A DNA stretch of 64,000 bases, from NCBI GenBank assembly GCA_017311315.1, contig CM029664.1:24778192-24842191 (forward strand). Direction: 5' to 3'. The notes beneath the pieces are model-generated. The model made no database searches. It saw only the letters and a program-made list of their open reading frames with translations, and had not been told where the DNA came from. Shown in pieces: positions 36,501 to 47,263 of this stretch (position 1 is the stretch's first letter; every line of letters begins with the position of its first letter). A program made the translations under genes and the position numbers. This DNA comes from Dendrocalamus latiflorus. Taxonomy: Eukaryota; Streptophyta; Magnoliopsida; Poales; Poaceae.

Positions 36501-39127
36501 GTCGATCTGGGAGGAGTTGTAGACACGGACTCAACTTCAAGAGTAAGTTGAATCTACTTTTTTTGTTTTAAGGAAACACAAGATCAAGTTGCGCGAAGGA
36601 ACACAAAGATCAGCACGTAAACAAAATTTCTAATGGATCAAGGCTGAACAAAACTCATAAAAATAGCACATGCGAAACTAGCATTTGGATTTTTCTAATT
36701 CAGATTGAAACATGCATCTTTCATTTGCAATTGGGTTGCTGTTTGCCTTGTTCTTGCCTATTCTTTGATTGCTTGTAGGAATAAGTACCCTCGTGGTTAC
36801 GTCCTTGGGGGTTGTAGTCGGGTCGTCAACGTTATCTCCATCCTCAATCGAATCTACCACTTTCATCGAAGAACGGGACCGCTAGTGCTATCACCAATGT
36901 TCAGCTTTAAGTATTCAGGAGCAGCCCTCAATGCAATATCAATGACTAGTCTCAAGTATTCAATGGATATAAGTGAACCTCGTACGTATGGTGTTCAATG
37001 AAACCAATTCGTACACTAACTCCCCTCTTGGTTTTCGGATAGCACCTCCCTGGAGTTGGTTTCGGATGGCAACCTCCAAACGGATTCGGAAGCGGACAGC
37101 AAGCCAAAACCGACTTCGATTCTAGGGTCGTACTCGGATTGATCTGGGAGGAGTTGTAGACACGGACTCACTTCAAGAGTAAAATGAATCTAGTTTTTTT
37201 GTTTGAATTCTAGGGTTCTACTCGGGTTGATCTGGGAGGAGTTGTAGACACGGACTCAACTTCAAGAGTAAATTGAATCTACTTTTTTTTGTTTTAAGGG
37301 AACACAAGATCAAGTTGCGCGAAGGAACGCAAAGATCAGTACGTATACAAAATTTGTAATGGATCAAGGCTGAAAAAAACTCACAAAAATAGCAGATGCG
37401 AAACTAGCGTTTGGATTATTCTGATTCAGATTGAAACATACATCTTTCATTTGCAATTGAGTTGCAATTTATCTTGTTCTTGCCTGTTCTTCGATTGCTT
37501 GTAGGAACAAGTACCCTCGTGGTTACTTTGATTGTGCTCCGACAAGGTCACGAACAACCTCTTGAGTTGGTATCGATCGCTAAGGCGCAACGTCCTTGGG
37601 GGTTGTAGTCGGGTCGTCAACGTTATCTCCATCCTCAATCGAATCTACCACTTTCATCGAAGAACGGGACCGCTAGTGCAATCCCCAATGTTCAGCTTTC
37701 AGTATTCAGGAGCAGCCCTCAATGCAATCTAAATGACTAGTCTCAAGTATTCAATGGATATAAGTGAACCTCGTATGTATGGTGTTCGGCTGTATGGTGT
37801 TCAACGAAACCGACGCGTACAGTAACTCCCCTCTTGGTTTTCGGATACCACCTCCCTGGAGTTGGTTTCGGATGGCAACTCCAAATGGATTTGGAAGTGG
37901 ACATCTAGCCAAAACCGACTTCGATTCTAGGGTCGTACTCGGATTGATCTGGGAGGAGTTGTAGACACGGACTCACTTCATGAGTAAAATGAATTTACTT
38001 TTTTTGTTTGGATTCTAGGGTTGTACTCGGGTTGATCTAGGAGGAGTTGTAGACACGGACGCAACTTCAAGAGTAAATTGAATCTACTTTTTTTTGTTTT
38101 AAGGGAACACAAGATCAAGTTACGTGAAGGAACGCAAAGATCAGCACGTAAACAAAATTTCTAATGGATCAAGGCTGAACAAAACTCACAAAAATAGCAG
38201 ATGCGAAACTAGCGTTTGGATTTTTCTGATTCAGATTGAAACATACATCTTTCATTTGCTATTGGGTTGATGTTTATCTTGTTCTTACCTGTTCTTCGAT
38301 TGCTTGTAGGAACAAGTACCCTCGTGGTTACGTTGATTGTGCTCGACAAGGTCACGAGCAACCTCTGGATTTGTTATCGATCGCTAAGGCGCAACGTCCT
38401 TGGGGGGTTGTAGTCGCGTCGTCGTCTTTATCTCCATCCTCAATCGAATCTACCACTTTCATCGAAGAACAGGACCGCTAGTGCTATCACCGATGTTCAG
38501 CTTTAAGTATTCAGGAGCAGCCCTCAATGCAATATCAATGACTAGTCTCAAGTATTCAAAGGATATAAGTGAACCTCGTATGTATGGTTTTCGGCTGTAT
38601 GGTGTTTAAGGAAGCCAACGCATAAACTCCTCTCTTGGTTTTCGGATAGCACCTAGTTTCGGATGGCATCTCCAAACGGATTCGGAAGTGGACAGCTAGA
38701 CAAAACCGACTTGGATTCTAGGGTTGTACTCGGATTGATCTGGGAGGAGTTGTAGACACAGACTCACTTCAAGAGTAAAATGATTCTACTTTTTTTTGGT
38801 TGGATTCTTGGGTTGTACTCGGGTTGATCTGGGAGGAGTTGTAGACACGGACTCAACTTCAAGAGTAAATTTAATTTACTTTTTTTTGTTTTGTGGGAAC
38901 ACAAGATCAACTTGCACGAAGGAACACAAAGATCAGCACGTAAACAAAATTTCTAATGGATCAAGACTTAATAAAACTCACAAAAATAGTAGCCGCGAAA
39001 CTAGCGTTTGGATTTTTCTGATTCAGATTGAAACATACATCTTTCATTTGCAATTGGGTTGCTGTTCATCTTGTTCTTTCCTGTTCTTCGATTGCTTGCA
39101 GGAACAAGTACCCTCGTAGTTATGTTG
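27566..39127 (+). repeat. CRM-derived ~0.8-kb tandem array, segment 3
   Basis: About fifteen monomers have anchors near 28163, 28952, 29715, 30509, 31315, 32117, 32907, 33626, 34425, 35216, 35935, 36735, 37460, 38266 and 39058. Most spacings are 763-806 bp; 719-bp units lack one of two internal ~88-bp subrepeats, and one 725-bp unit has a ~68-bp deletion near 36803. Each monomer contains ~275 bp matching the last part of the CRM LTR, ending exactly at the LTR terminus, then ~520 bp that the CRM element does not contain. No conserved ORF is present. Confidence 0.92.
31315..37400 (+). repeat. Three copies of a 2.31-kb higher-order (three-monomer) repeat
   Basis: Equivalent anchors at 31315, 33626 and 35935 are 2311 and 2309 bp apart, as are 32907 and 35216. 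Each first monomer shares the same small deletion (ATATCAAGGACATAAG at about 31586, 33894 and 36203). Short translated stretches at 33198 and 35507 are identical. The third copy is shortened by the deletion near 36803 and its end is unclear. Confidence 0.85.
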
Positions 39128-40722
39128 TGTTGGACCGAAATGGCGACAGAGGGGGGTGAATGTCGACTTAAAAAAAATTTTCCCCCAAAAGTACTCACGG
39201 AATAGCTGTCCTCTCCAATAGCTATGAGTAACTACGAAGAAAAATAGTTCATGTGCTCACTGTAACCTAGGCCAAGCAAAAAGGAGAGACAAACAACAGA
39301 CATTAGAAGAGGAAACATAACACACAAGAAATCAACAAAAAAACAGCCCCTGGTACTGGCCGGTCTGACCGCTCTTGGGGCCGGTCTGACCGCAGTTGAC
39401 AGGCCGGTCAGACCGCTCCAATAGAGCCGGTCAGACCGCCATTCTCAGCCCGGTCAGACCGGAAACAAATGAGCAGTCTGACCGCCCTCTCTCTTCCGGT
39501 CTGACCAGTCATTGATTTCTGAGAGCTGCAAACCCCGAAAATCAAACACCAAAACTGCAAAACTTGCAGACTTCAAATACCAGGAAAATTTGAGGCTTCC
39601 CACTGATCTCCTCAGTCTAGAAAAGCAGGGAAACAACCAAAATATCCAAGGAAGGCTAGAGAGCCTAGAGATTTCAATTTAAAAACAAGAATTCCAGATT
39701 TTGACAAAAACCTGAACTTTTGCAAAACTGAACCAAAAACCCAAATTCCTCTGTAATCTTTGATCCTTTACATGAAACTTTGAGGATAGCTACTTGATAG
39801 CCTCAGGACTCAACTTGCCAAGTTTCATGCCATCTCATGAAGGGAATCAAGAAACTCACCAAAACCATAGAAGAGAAAAGAAGAACACAGGAAAGCTAAA
39901 ATTGGGATTCTTGCAAATCGATCAAATTGCTCTTGGAACTAGATGACCAAAGGGTCTAGAAATGCAATTCCATCATAGAGCAACCCATTTTGCCACTCCT
40001 CAGCAAGAATCAACTCAAAACACAAAAAGTCAAGAATCAAGCCTAGAGAGCATAGAAGAGAAAAACTAAACAGAGAAGCAAGAACTCAAATGATTTCTTG
40101 AAGGCATTCATTTCCATAAACTCAAAGATCACAGAGGAGTCCCAAACATGATTAAATATAGAGGAATGATTACATGGTGGCTCAACTCATCTCATCTCCC
40201 GCTCCCAAAATCACAAACACATAAGAATAACACACAGGGAGGAGACTACGATAGAGACATGAACTACTGCCCTCAACTACTCTCCAACACTAAAGCCTAA
40301 AGCAAAACAACCTCTCCAAAGGCCATTTTGACTAAAGCTAAACCCTAAAAGCCATGCACTCCCACTCACAAGGCATTCATGCACATGAGAATCCCTCTCC
40401 TATTTATAGCCTTTGGCTAACAGGTCTCCAACCCGTTACGCCCGCTAAAACCCGAACGGAACCGCTTCCACCTGTGCAGCTTTGCGCTTTTACCGAAACG
40501 CCCCTCCTGCACCTTCCGGGAAGCTTCCGCATTCCTTGTCGTCCAAGCCTCACAACCACCTCGAGTCTCTGCCGTCTTCGACACCTCCGACCGTTCTGAC
40601 CTCGACACCGCCTGTGTCTAGTCCGGTCACCTCGTGTCTTGCCACGACTCCGCCTCGACGTCCTGCAGCCATCACAGACAACAAACACATCACATAGCAC
40701 CGCTCGATACATGAAAGCATAA
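39128..40722 (+). mobile_element. 5' portion of an unclassified LTR-like element
   Basis: The satellite stops at 39127 and a new sequence begins TGTTGGACCGAAATGGCGAC. It contains seven or more copies of the 10-mer GGTCTGACCG or its reverse complement (39359-39510), a long A-rich stretch (39520-40380) and a TATA-like CTATTTATAGCC at 40401. It ends where the Tat LTR starts (40723). The TGTTGG start and late TATA box suggest an LTR, but the second end and any coding part are missing. No ORF of note is seen. Confidence 0.5.
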
Positions 40723-41097
40723 TGTTGTGGCTACAGACCAAACAGAGAGAGAGATGGTAGTGGAGAGTGATGAAGATAAGTGTAATGGCCTGGGTCCTCC
40801 CCAAGGCTTACTCGTATATATATACACATGAGGAGTGCTTTTACAGCTATACCCTTACATCTGGTTATCCCCTCTGGGCAGTTATGTCATTACACATGGC
40901 CTATTCTGGGCCTTATAATCTCCTACCAGGCCTGCTGGGCTTAGGTGGGGGCCACCCCTACGACAGGAGCCTCTCATGGTGAAGGGCTTCACAGGGCCGA
41001 AGCCATGTCGTCGAGTCCTTTGGCCCCCTCCGTCCCCTGCGGCCTGTGAATTCCTCCAAGCTTGTGGTTGGGGAGCCTGAAATCTGGGATGGTGGTA
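40723..41097 (-). mobile_element. 3' LTR region of right Tat element
   Basis: It matches 6120-6516 in reverse complement, including the TATA run (40813-40830 on the minus strand) and the CT-rich stretch. It ends at 40723 with TGTTGTGG on the plus strand. The inner LTR limit is unresolved for the same reason as in the left copy. Confidence 0.6.
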
Positions 41098-41640
41098 GCG
41101 GAAGGTGGCGCCAAGTCGAGGTAGGCGCGCGCGCGCTCCGTCCCCTACCCTTGGAACGGGTGGCAGCGAAGCTGGCGCCCAAGTCGAAGTAGGCGCGCGC
41201 GCTCCGTCCCCTACCCTTCGAACGGGTGGCAGCGAAGCTGGCGCCTAGTCGAAGTAGATGCGCGCGCTCCGTCCCCTACCCTTCGAACGGGTGGCAGCGA
41301 AGCTGGCGCCCAAGTCGAAGTAGGCGCGCGCGCTCCGTCCCCTACCCTTTGAACGGGTGGCAGCGAAGCTGGCGCCTAGTCGAAGTAGACACGCGCGCTC
41401 CGTCCCCTACCCTTCGAACGGGCGGCGGCGAAGCTGGCGCCTAGTCGAAGTAGGCGCGCGCGCTCCGTCCCCCATCCTTCGAACGGGTGGCGGCGAAGCT
41501 GGCGCCTAGTCGAAGTAGGCGCGCGCGCTCCGTCCCCTACCCTTCGAACAGGTGGCGGCGAAGCTGGCGCCTAGTCGAAGTAGGCGCGCACGCTCCGTGC
41601 CCTACCCTTCGAACGGGTGAAGGCGAAGCTGGCGCCTAAG
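41098..41640 (-). repeat. B-type tandem repeats, right copy (about 9 units)
   Basis: Units with CTACCCTTCGAACGGGTGG, GGCGCC and GCGCGCGCTCCGTCC repeat every ~60 bp. This is the reverse complement of the array at 5161-6110 with fewer units. Confidence 0.9.
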
Positions 41641-42216
41641 CCCCGCGAACCCCGCCGCTGAGCGGTGACTTGGGGCCTTGTGGTGCGGTCTTGCGCTATA
41701 AAGACTCCTGGAATCGCGCCGCCCCCTGATCTGCCAGGGTTAGGTTTCCGTACTCCGGCGGCCTATGACTGGTGGGTGGTAGGATGTGGACGGTTGCGTA
41801 TTTGCAGCCGCTCGCCTCTTCCCTAGGCAAGGGGGACACGGGGCGGGTGGTGGATGGCGCGTGTCGGAGCTGTTGTGATGGCCCTTGGCGCCTGTGAGCC
41901 GCGTCCTTCCAGCGGTGGGCGGGGGGTTGCGCTAGATGGGCACTTGTACGACTGCGGTTGCGTCTCGTACACGGGCCTTCGCGACCCTTCGCTTTTAATC
42001 ACGGGGAATCGTGCGGGGCGGGCCTTGACACCGCTGCGGTTGCATCCGGCACACGGACCGTTGCGACGCTTCGGTGGCGGCGACATGGGCGAGGTGGCTT
42101 GAAATAGCCCCCCCCCCCGTAACAGCGTCCCCGCACCTTTACGCCCTCTTTCCTGTCTGCTCCGCCTTCAACACCTTCGCGCTACGCTCACCGCTGCAAC
42201 CTTTCCGTGGAAAGCG
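41641..42216 (+). promoter_or_regulatory. 5' flank of right antisense gene with TATA box
   Basis: A clear TATA motif (CGCTATAAAGAC, TATA at 41697-41703) lies about 520 bp upstream of the ATG on the plus strand. A run of ten C (42109-42118) follows further on. No gene is evident. It is inferred to be the antisense gene's own promoter and leader. Confidence 0.5.
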
Positions 42217-43120
42217 ATGGCTTCCAGTGGCAAGCACGGCAAGATGGTTGGTGGCTCTGACGTTCGCCGGCGACCCGCGCAGCTAAAGGTGAAATACGTG
42301 CTCGAAGAGCGCGACCCGGCGGCGGCTGACAAGGAGCGGCTGGCGGTGGAGGAGGGAGGCACGTTCTCCAGCGAGCTGGGCCCCTCGCTCGTGACTGAGA
42401 AGACGATCCAGGGGCTTCTGCGCGCGGGGAAGTTGTCCGAGCGCCAGGATGTACGACTGCCTGCCGCCGACGAAACGGAACCGCATCCCGAGAGATCGGA
42501 GGCGGTCGTGTTCGTCGCCTTTTTTGACGCGGGGCTCCGCATCCCAGCGACGGCTGTTGTGGGCGACGTGCTGCGAACCTTCGGGCTGGAGCTGGCGCAA
42601 CTGACTCCGAACGCCGTGGCCCGACTCGCGGTGTATAGCTGGGCCTTGCGCTCGGGAGCGTGTTGGCCCAGCGCCTTATTGTTTGCCTACCTGCACGAGG
42701 CACGGCACCAGCCCAAGGACCGGAAGGGCGGGACGGTGTCGAGCTTCGGCAGCGTCACCTTTATCCTTCGTCCATCGTGCAAGAGGCTCTTCCCCGCGAA
42801 CTCAACTCGCGGGAAGTGGGAGTCTTACTGGATGAAGCGGTGGTTCTACCACCGCGTGGAGAGCGGGAGCGGCCTTGAGTGCACAGGCCGACCCATCGCG
42901 TTCAAGCCCTCGCCCGGCCGAACGCTCGACGATGGGGACAAGCAGAGGGTCCGACGGCTCGTAGGCTTGGCCGCCCGCTTCAACATGTGCGACCTCGCCG
43001 AAGAGTTCCTGATGTACGGCGTGGCACCGCTTGCCCGCGACTGGTGTCTCGCTGCCGAGAGGCGTCGAGACGACAATGTCTTGCCCTCGGTCTGCTTGCT
43101 GCCGGCGCCCGGCGATCTTC

Positions 43121-43194
43121 GTAAGCCTCGCTCGTGTCTGTACTTTGCCAACGCAGAATGCGTTGTATGCTGATGGTCTTCTCCTTTGTTTCAG
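43121..43194 (+). other. Intron 1 of right antisense gene (74 bp)
   Basis: The donor is CTTCGTAAGCC and the acceptor CCTTTGTTTCAG. Joining leaves the reading frame intact, with one base carried over, exactly as in the left copy. Confidence 0.85.
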
Positions 43195-44338
43195 GGATTC
43201 CCTTAGAGGAGGCGGAGCAAGCCGCGCGCGTGTTCCTGGGGCCGTACACCGGCAGGGAGCATAAGCAACGTGCGGCGGCTGTTGCCGAGGCAGGGCTGGG
43301 GCAGATCAACCGCGTGTGCGAGGCTCTGGGCCTTGCCGCGTCGGACCGTGTCGCTCCGGACGACGGTGCAGCGAAGGAGAAGAAGAAGAAGGCCCCGTCT
43401 CGGAAGAGGGGGCACGGCGGGGCGCCTGCCGCTAGTGTTTCCGAGGGCACGGCGGACGCGGAGTCGGACTCGGCGAGGTATGCCGACTCCGGTTTGGGCG
43501 GCGCAGATGTCGAAGGCGAGGTATCTTCGGCGAGCGCCCCGGGCGGCGGATCTGCCGCGAGCGGCCGAAGGGGGGAAGCCTCACCGCCCGCCGAAGTCAC
43601 GGAGGCGGAACCCGTGCAGACCAGCGATGCCGAGGTGGAGCTTTCGGCCATAGCCGCTGTGGTGCCAGTGGCGCCTCCCACGGGGGCGCACGAAGCTGCG
43701 CTGCCTTTACTGACGGCAACAGAAACCGAGGTGCCCCCTGCGGCTCCCACCACCATGGAACTTTCGCCCCCGGGCGTGGCAGCGACGGGGGCTTCGCTAA
43801 CCGCGGTTGCGGGGGCAGTGCCGCTGCTGGCTGCCCCGGCTAAACGGCCGTGCGTGCGGCCGGAGCTCCACCGGACACCGCGGGGATTTGTCGTGGCCAC
43901 GGGCATCAGAAGCCTGTGGGACGCCAGCGCAAGCGCCGGAGGCCCTGCGGCATATGCACCTTCTGCCCCACTGACGACGCCGTCCACCGCGCGGGGACAG
44001 CCGCCGGCCTCCCCGAACGCGGAGGCTTCCGCCCACGGCGGAACCATTCCTTCGGCTACCGAAGATAAGGTGGCCGAGCTTACTCTGGTGTATGCTTTTA
44101 TGCCTTGGAGTGGTCACCCGCCTCCTTATTTACAGCGTTGCTCATCCCGGAGGGGGAGCATCCGACGGAACCCGGGGCCTCCGAGCCCGTGAACCCTGCG
44201 GACTTCGTGCCGCCTCCGGAGACGCTGAGGGCGTGGCGCGGGATTGTGAATGACGCGGCCACGAGCGTCGACCCGCAAGTGCTGCAGGCCTACGGTGCGG
44301 GGCGCCTCGAGGATGCTTTCGAGGTGTCTGGGGTGAGG

Positions 44339-44401
44339 GTAAGTACTCATGCGACCACGCCTGAGTTTAGCTGAGTTTGCTAAGTCTTTTCCCTTTTACA
44401 G
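44339..44401 (+). other. Intron 3 of right antisense gene (63 bp)
   Basis: The donor is GTGAGGGTAAGTACTC and the acceptor CCCTTTTACAG. It lies between codons. It is equivalent to 2425-2489 on the minus strand of the left copy. Confidence 0.85.
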
Positions 44402-45204
44402 ACTCTCGTGCTGGGGCAGGCCCTGCAAGCAGCCTATGCTCGTAGCCAAAAAGCGCTCGAGGATAGGCTGCGGGCCGCCGAGGGGGAGCTGCGCGAAGCC
44501 TCTGGCGCCCGCTCTGCCCTGGACGCCCGCATCCGCCAGCTGGAAGCGGAATGCGCCGAAGCGAGGGCGCACGCCGAGGGGCTTGTTGCGTCGGCGCAGG
44601 AATCAGCCGCAGCAGCTGCTGATGAAAAGTTCGCGGCGGAGCGGGACGGGCTCTTGGAGCAGGTCGCCGCGCTAGAGAAGGAGAAAGGCGAACTTGTCTT
44701 GACTCTAGCGGAGCGCAACCGGACGCTGGGTGACGCCTTGGTGGTTGCCTAGGACGCCATGCAAGCGCTGGAGAGCCATCTTCAAGGGCTGGTGGCGAAG
44801 GTGCCGGGACGCGCCTTCGGTCCGGAGGAGCTGTCTCGGACGCTCCGCTGGGTCGGTTATGCCGCCAACGTCGCGCGCGACGCGGCGACGTCCTTCGGCA
44901 CCCACTGCGCGTATACTTCGGCCTGCTTGGTGTGCGCGCTCCTCCAGCACCACGGCTGTACGCATGTCGCCGGGCTAAATGACCCCCAGCTGGAGTAATG
45001 TCCGGCGCCGTCCGCTCCGCTCGCCGTGCCCTTGGGCCCTTTTGCGACCGGATCTGGGATCCCGTCGGGGCGGAAGCTGTACGGATCGAGCTCCAGAAGT
45101 CGCTCTACGGGACGGGGAGCCTCGGCCAATTTCTGGACGGGGTCCCTCGACGCGATGATGGCGGCGCTGAGCCCTCCGAAGGCGCCGGGAACCCGCAGGT
45201 CTGA

Positions 45205-45639
45205 TGCCGCGGCGCCTAGTGTAGGCGTGCGTTGTACTGTCCCTTGTCTTTGCTAATAAAGCGCACACTTTCTGCATGCATGCTGATTTTTACCTATATC
45301 CCGGGCAGCTACCCTGCTGGGGCCGGCTTCGGGCGGCCGACCTTTCAACCCGATGACGCCTTCGACGGTGGCAAAGGGCCGAAGATTCGCTCGATTTTTG
45401 GGCGAGCCGGCCTTCTTCGAGCGAGGCCCCAACTTTAGCGCGTGTTAAGGACGAACCCGCGGGGTAGCGGCTTAGAGCGGCCGGGGCGTTGGCGGACCTT
45501 TGTACATGTGATTCTTCCGGCAAGCAGACCTCCTGGCATTTTAAGATGTGCGCTGTGTGTTGATGCCGCCGTTAGCGACGTAGCTGCGCCAGGGTTCCGT
45601 AGAACGGACAGTCCGCAGACTGACGTATGTGGAGGCAGA
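45205..45639 (+). other. 3' flank of the antisense gene, unique sequence
   Basis: GC-rich spacer between the antisense gene and the A repeats. Apart from the polyadenylation signal, nothing recognisable is present. Confidence 0.4.
45255..45260 (+). terminator. Polyadenylation signal of right antisense gene
   Basis: AATAAA lies about 50 bp after the end of the antisense coding region, before the A repeats. Confidence 0.6.
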
Positions 45640-46690
45640 CCTCCGCAATTTGCCTTGCTTTATAGTCCGGAGACTCGCGCGTGCAGAGGCAGGCCTCGAC
45701 GCTACGTCTTATTTAGAGTCCGTGGACTATTGCGTGCGGGGCTAGGCTCGACGCTACGTCTTCTTTATAGTCCGGAGACTCGCGCGTGCGGAGCTAGGCT
45801 CGACGCTACGTCTTATTTAGAGTCCATGGACTATTGCGTGCGGAGCTAAGCTCGACGCTACGTCTTCTTTATAGTCCAGAGACTCGCGCGTGCGGAGCTA
45901 GGCTCGACGCTACGTCTTATTTAGAGTCCGTGGACTATTGCGTGCGGAGCTAGGCTCGATGCTACGTCTTATTTTTAGAGTCCGTGGACTATTGCGCGCG
46001 GAGCTAGGCTCGACGCTACGTCATCTTTATAGTTCGAAGACTCGCGCGTGCGGAGCTAGGCTGGACGCTACGTCTTATTTAGAGTCTGTGGACTATTGCG
46101 CGCGGAGCTAGGCTCGACGCTACGTCTTCTTTATCGTCCGGAGACTCGCGCGTGCGGAGCTAGGCTCGACGCTACGTCTTATTTAGAGTCCGTGGACTAT
46201 TGCGTGCGGAGCTAGGCTCGACGCTACGTCTTATTTAGAGTCCGTGGACTATTGCGTGCGGAGCTAGGCTCGACGCTACGTCTTCTTTATAGTCCGGAGA
46301 CTCGCGCGTGCGGAGCTAGGCTCGACGCTACGTCTTATTTAGAGTCCGTGGACTATTGCGTGCGGAGCTAGGCTCGACGCTACGTCTTCTTTATAGTCCG
46401 GAGACTCGCGTGTGCGGAGCTAGGCTCGACGCTACGTCTTATTTAGAGTCCGTGGACTATTGCGTGCGGAGCTAGGCTCGACGCTACGTCTTCTTTATAG
46501 TCCGGAGACTCGCGCGTGCGGAGCTAGGCTCGACGCTACGTCTTATTTAGAGTCCGTGGACTATTGCGTGCGGAGCTAGGCTCGACGCTATGTCTTATTT
46601 TTAGAGTCTGTGGACTATTGCGTGCGGAGCTAGCTAGCTCGACGCTACGTCTTCTTTATAGTCCGGAGACTCGCGCACGCGAGGGCGTCC
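45640..46690 (-). repeat. A-type tandem repeats, inner right array (about 20 units)
   Basis: On the plus strand, units read AGCTAGGCTCGACGCTACGT, CTTATTTAGAGTCCGTGGAC and CTTCTTTATAGTCCGGAGAC, the reverse complement of 572-1530. Every unit keeps the short dyad (AGTCCGTGGACT or AGTCCGGAGACT) and the A+T block. Confidence 0.92.
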
Positions 46691-47030
46691 CCCTGGTGCG
46701 TATTTTGTTTATACTCAGCCCCATCACCTTGGCGACGGCGAGTGCACAAGCTAACGTGCGTCTTTGGTTTATACTCAGTCCCGCCCCCCTGGCAACGGCG
46801 AGTGCACACGCGGACGTGCGTCTTTGGTTTATACTCAGTCCCGCCCTCCCTGGCGACGGCGAGTGCACACGCGAACATGCGTCTTTGGTTTATACTCAGT
46901 CCCGCCCTCTCTGGCGACGGCGAGTGCACACGCGAACGTGCGTCTTTGGTTTATACTCGGTCCCGCCCCCCTGGGAACGGCGAGTGCACACGCGGACGTG
47001 CGTCTTTGGTTTATGCCGTGGGGGCGCGCG
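46691..47030 (-). repeat. Diverged A-like repeats (~64 bp unit, 5 copies)
   Basis: The plus-strand unit contains GTGCGTCTTTGGTTTATACT, CAGTCCCGCC and GGCGACGGCGAGTGCACACG. On the minus strand it reads GAGTATAAACCAAAGACGCACG, resembling the TATAAATAAGACG core of the A unit. Five overlapping plus-strand ORFs across it are periodic shadows. Confidence 0.85.
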
Positions 47031-47263
47031 CGTTGGCCGAGCCGGCGCGCGCCCTCACAGCGTGCTTGCATGTGACGAAGAAAAATTAATGGCAAACGGC
47101 GATCTTCATTATATCCCTGTTTGCGCGGGTGAGCGACTACAAAGGGTGAATATACTGACCGTTTGCCCTTGGTGCGGCCGCAGCCTCTAGTCGCTAGACA
47201 TCTGCAAGGCCCTCGCAGGCGCCTATGGATGACCCCACGGACCGCCGCGCTGTGACGTCGGCT
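47031..47263 (-). other. Deletion junction and 3' untranslated region after the truncated gag-protease
   Basis: Minus-strand sequence near 47100-47140 (CACCCGCGCAAACAGGG) resembles the pol 3' untranslated region at 51651-51680 (GCCCGCGCAAACGGGAG). The protease is therefore joined directly to a pol 3' flank, with RT, RNase H and integrase missing. Confidence 0.55.

Larger units (their letters stand above)
42217..45204 (+). pseudogene. Spliced antisense ORF of Tat element, right copy, disabled
   Basis: Exon 1 (42217-43120) encodes the same 'putative gypsy type transposon' domain as the left copy (VVFVAFFDAGLRIPA, LAQLTPNAVARLAVYSW). Intron 1 is 43121-43194 (GTAAGC...TTTCAG). Exon 2 (from 43195) has a basic KEKKKKAPSRKRG patch and a long Ala/Pro-rich acidic stretch. 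An acceptor TTTACAG at 44135 opens exon 3 (44136-44338), but no upstream donor joins in phase, so an indel is likely. Intron 3 is 44339-44401. Exon 4 (from 44402) holds the coiled coil (RSALDARIRQLEAECAEARA) and C-terminal helices. Breaks: an in-frame TAG at 44750-44752, where the left copy has Trp, and a small deletion with frameshift near 44996. The function is unknown; compared with the left copy this one is degraded. Confidence 0.8.

Noticed and set aside
7642..39119. Many 60-95 residue ORFs such as MLFILFLPVLRLLVGTS and MGGCSRVVIVISILN in each monomer
   Set aside because: They recur only because the DNA is tandemly repeated. Frames shift and break between copies and there is no coding-type substitution pattern or known domain.
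7847..39127. CRISPR-like or rDNA spacer array
   Set aside because: Monomers of 0.7-0.8 kb with CRM LTR sequence in plant DNA; no short repeats with unique spacers and no rRNA sequence.
42980..44047. 355-codon minus-strand ORF opposite the right antisense gene
   Set aside because: GC-rich shadow of exon 2; no homology to the left copy's equivalent frame.
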